Positions 63,305-64,000 of a stretch of 64,000 nt of DNA are shown one piece after another. The stretch's first letter is position 1; every line of letters starts with the position of its first letter. The position numbers and the translations under genes are program-made. The stretch covers positions 1 to 64,000 of the forward strand of contig NZ_FCOX02000006.1 in NCBI RefSeq assembly GCF_900044055.2. Reading direction: 5' to 3'. Below the pieces are notes generated by a model. That model searched no databases, was not told the origin of the DNA, and saw only the letters and a list, made by a program, of their open reading frames with translations. The stretch is from Caballeronia calidae (GTDB lineage: Bacteria; Pseudomonadota; Gammaproteobacteria; Burkholderiales; Burkholderiaceae).

Positions 63305-64000
63305 ATGAACGACATCAAGGTGGACGTCGCCGTGATCGGCGCGGGCACCGCGGGCATGGCCGCGTTTCGCGCGGCGCGGATCGCGGGCGTGAGCGCGGTG
63401 CTCATCGAAAGCGGCGAGCTCGGCACGACCTGCGCGCGCGTCGGCTGCATGCCGTCGAAGCTGCTGCTCGCGGCGGCCAACGGCCTGCACGATGCCCAGG
63501 CGCTCGCGCCGCGCGGCATCGAAGGCACGCATGCGCTCGAAGCGGACTACGCGCATGTGCTCGACTATGTGCGGCGCGAACGCGACTACTTCGTCAAGGG
63601 CGTGCTCGACGAAATGGAAGCGCTTCCCGGCGGCATGCTGCTGCGCGGACAGACGCGCTTCGAAACGGCGACGCGGCTCATCGTCGGCGACGCTGCGCGC
63701 GTCGAGGCGAAAAGCATCGTGATCGCGACGGGCGCGGCGCCTGTCGTGCCCGACGAGCTCAAGGTGTTCGGCGACAAGCTCATCACGAGCGACGATCTCT
63801 TCGAACTGCGCACGCTGCCGAAGCGCGTCGCGGTGTTCGGCGCGGGGCCGATCGCGCTGGAACTCGGGCAGGCGCTCGCGCGGCTCGGTGTCGAAGTCTT
63901 CATGTTCGGCAAGGGCGGCCACGTCGCGGCGCTCACCGACACGCCCGTGCGCGACACGCTCGCCGCCGCGCTCGCCGACGAGTTCTACTTCGATCCCGAC
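63305..64000 (+). CDS. Dihydrolipoyl dehydrogenase-like (pyridine nucleotide-disulfide oxidoreductase), partial
   Basis: The first 232 residues of a FAD-dependent disulfide oxidoreductase; the gene runs off the window end. FAD motif AVIGAGTAGMAA, redox-active Cys43/Cys48 (CARVGC) followed by MPSK, and NAD motif FGAGPIALELGQAL. Dihydrolipoyl dehydrogenase-like; mercuric or glutathione reductase-like relatives cannot be excluded without the C-terminus. It follows the SDR gene by 34 bases. Confidence 0.85.
   Translation, partial: MNDIKVDVAVIGAGTAGMAAFRAARIAGVSAVLIESGELGTTCARVGCMPSKLLLAAANGLHDAQALAPRGIEGTHALEADYAHVLDYVRRERDYFVKGVLDEMEALPGGMLLRGQTRFETATRLIVGDAARVEAKSIVIATGAAPVVPDELKVFGDKLITSDDLFELRTLPKRVAVFGAGPIALELGQALARLGVEVFMFGKGGHVAALTDTPVRDTLAAALADEFYFDPD

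Overview
The window is GC-rich bacterial DNA with dense genes, strong G/C preference at third codon positions and many Shine-Dalgarno-led starts. The families present (a phasin, several phthalate-type MFS permeases, many LysR/IclR/GntR regulators, Rieske oxygenase systems, a BKACE enzyme, a glgCA pair) suggest a beta-proteobacterium of the Burkholderiaceae, most likely the Paraburkholderia/Caballeronia group. That placement is inference from protein style; no rRNA or other marker gene is present. No tRNA, rRNA, CRISPR array or prophage was recognised.

Layout. 1-0.4 kb: the tail of an IS1182-like transposase. 0.6-9.2 kb: a tandem alpha/beta-hydrolase, a two-component Rieske oxygenase system (oxygenase and reductase) divergent from a GntR/FCD regulator, an MFS permease divergent from a LysR regulator, and a small conserved protein. 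9.2-12 kb: a gene-poor stretch ending in a strong terminator, directly followed by a complete class C group II intron. 12-19.7 kb: a BKACE enzyme, small secreted and DUF proteins, an EF-hand protein joined to an OmpR/EnvZ-type two-component pair, a Crp/Fnr regulator and a Zn alcohol dehydrogenase. 20-28.6 kb: a phasin, a methyltransferase, a membrane Ser/Thr kinase, a microprotein with a double-glycine-leader pattern, and the large helicase Lhr. 28.7-32.6 kb: a GT34-like glycosyltransferase and a phosphoketolase. 32.7-38.2 kb: an operon of CoA-transferase, HMG-CoA-lyase-like enzyme and MFS permease, with a PaaI thioesterase and a LysR regulator upstream. 38.4-42.6 kb: a pipecolate/alpha-aminoadipate-semialdehyde-type oxidation pair (DAO flavoprotein and ALDH7) facing an XRE-cupin regulator across a perfect inverted repeat, then a toxin-antitoxin pair. 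42.6-51.5 kb: an IclR-linked catabolic locus. 51.7-58.2 kb: a lipoprotein, an alpha/beta hydrolase, a small conserved protein, an MFS/MBL-fold pair, and two translationally coupled IclR-type regulators. 58.2-64 kb: pdxY, glgC, glgA, a glucose-dehydrogenase-like SDR and a dihydrolipoyl-dehydrogenase-like enzyme cut by the window end.

The best candidate for an undescribed system is 42.6-51.5 kb. Two KstD-like FAD dehydrogenases, a NIPSNAP protein and a TIM-barrel isomerase/dehydratase-like protein form a tightly overlapped operon ending near an IclR gene. A SulP transporter is divergent, and an AroE-like dehydrogenase with an altered substrate pocket follows. The same IclR-type box (GAAYASNATTCCA) lies upstream of the IclR gene, the flavoprotein operon and the AroE-like gene. 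This fits a regulon that oxidises and perhaps aromatises a cyclohexane-carboxylate or cyclitol-like compound, but the substrate is unknown.
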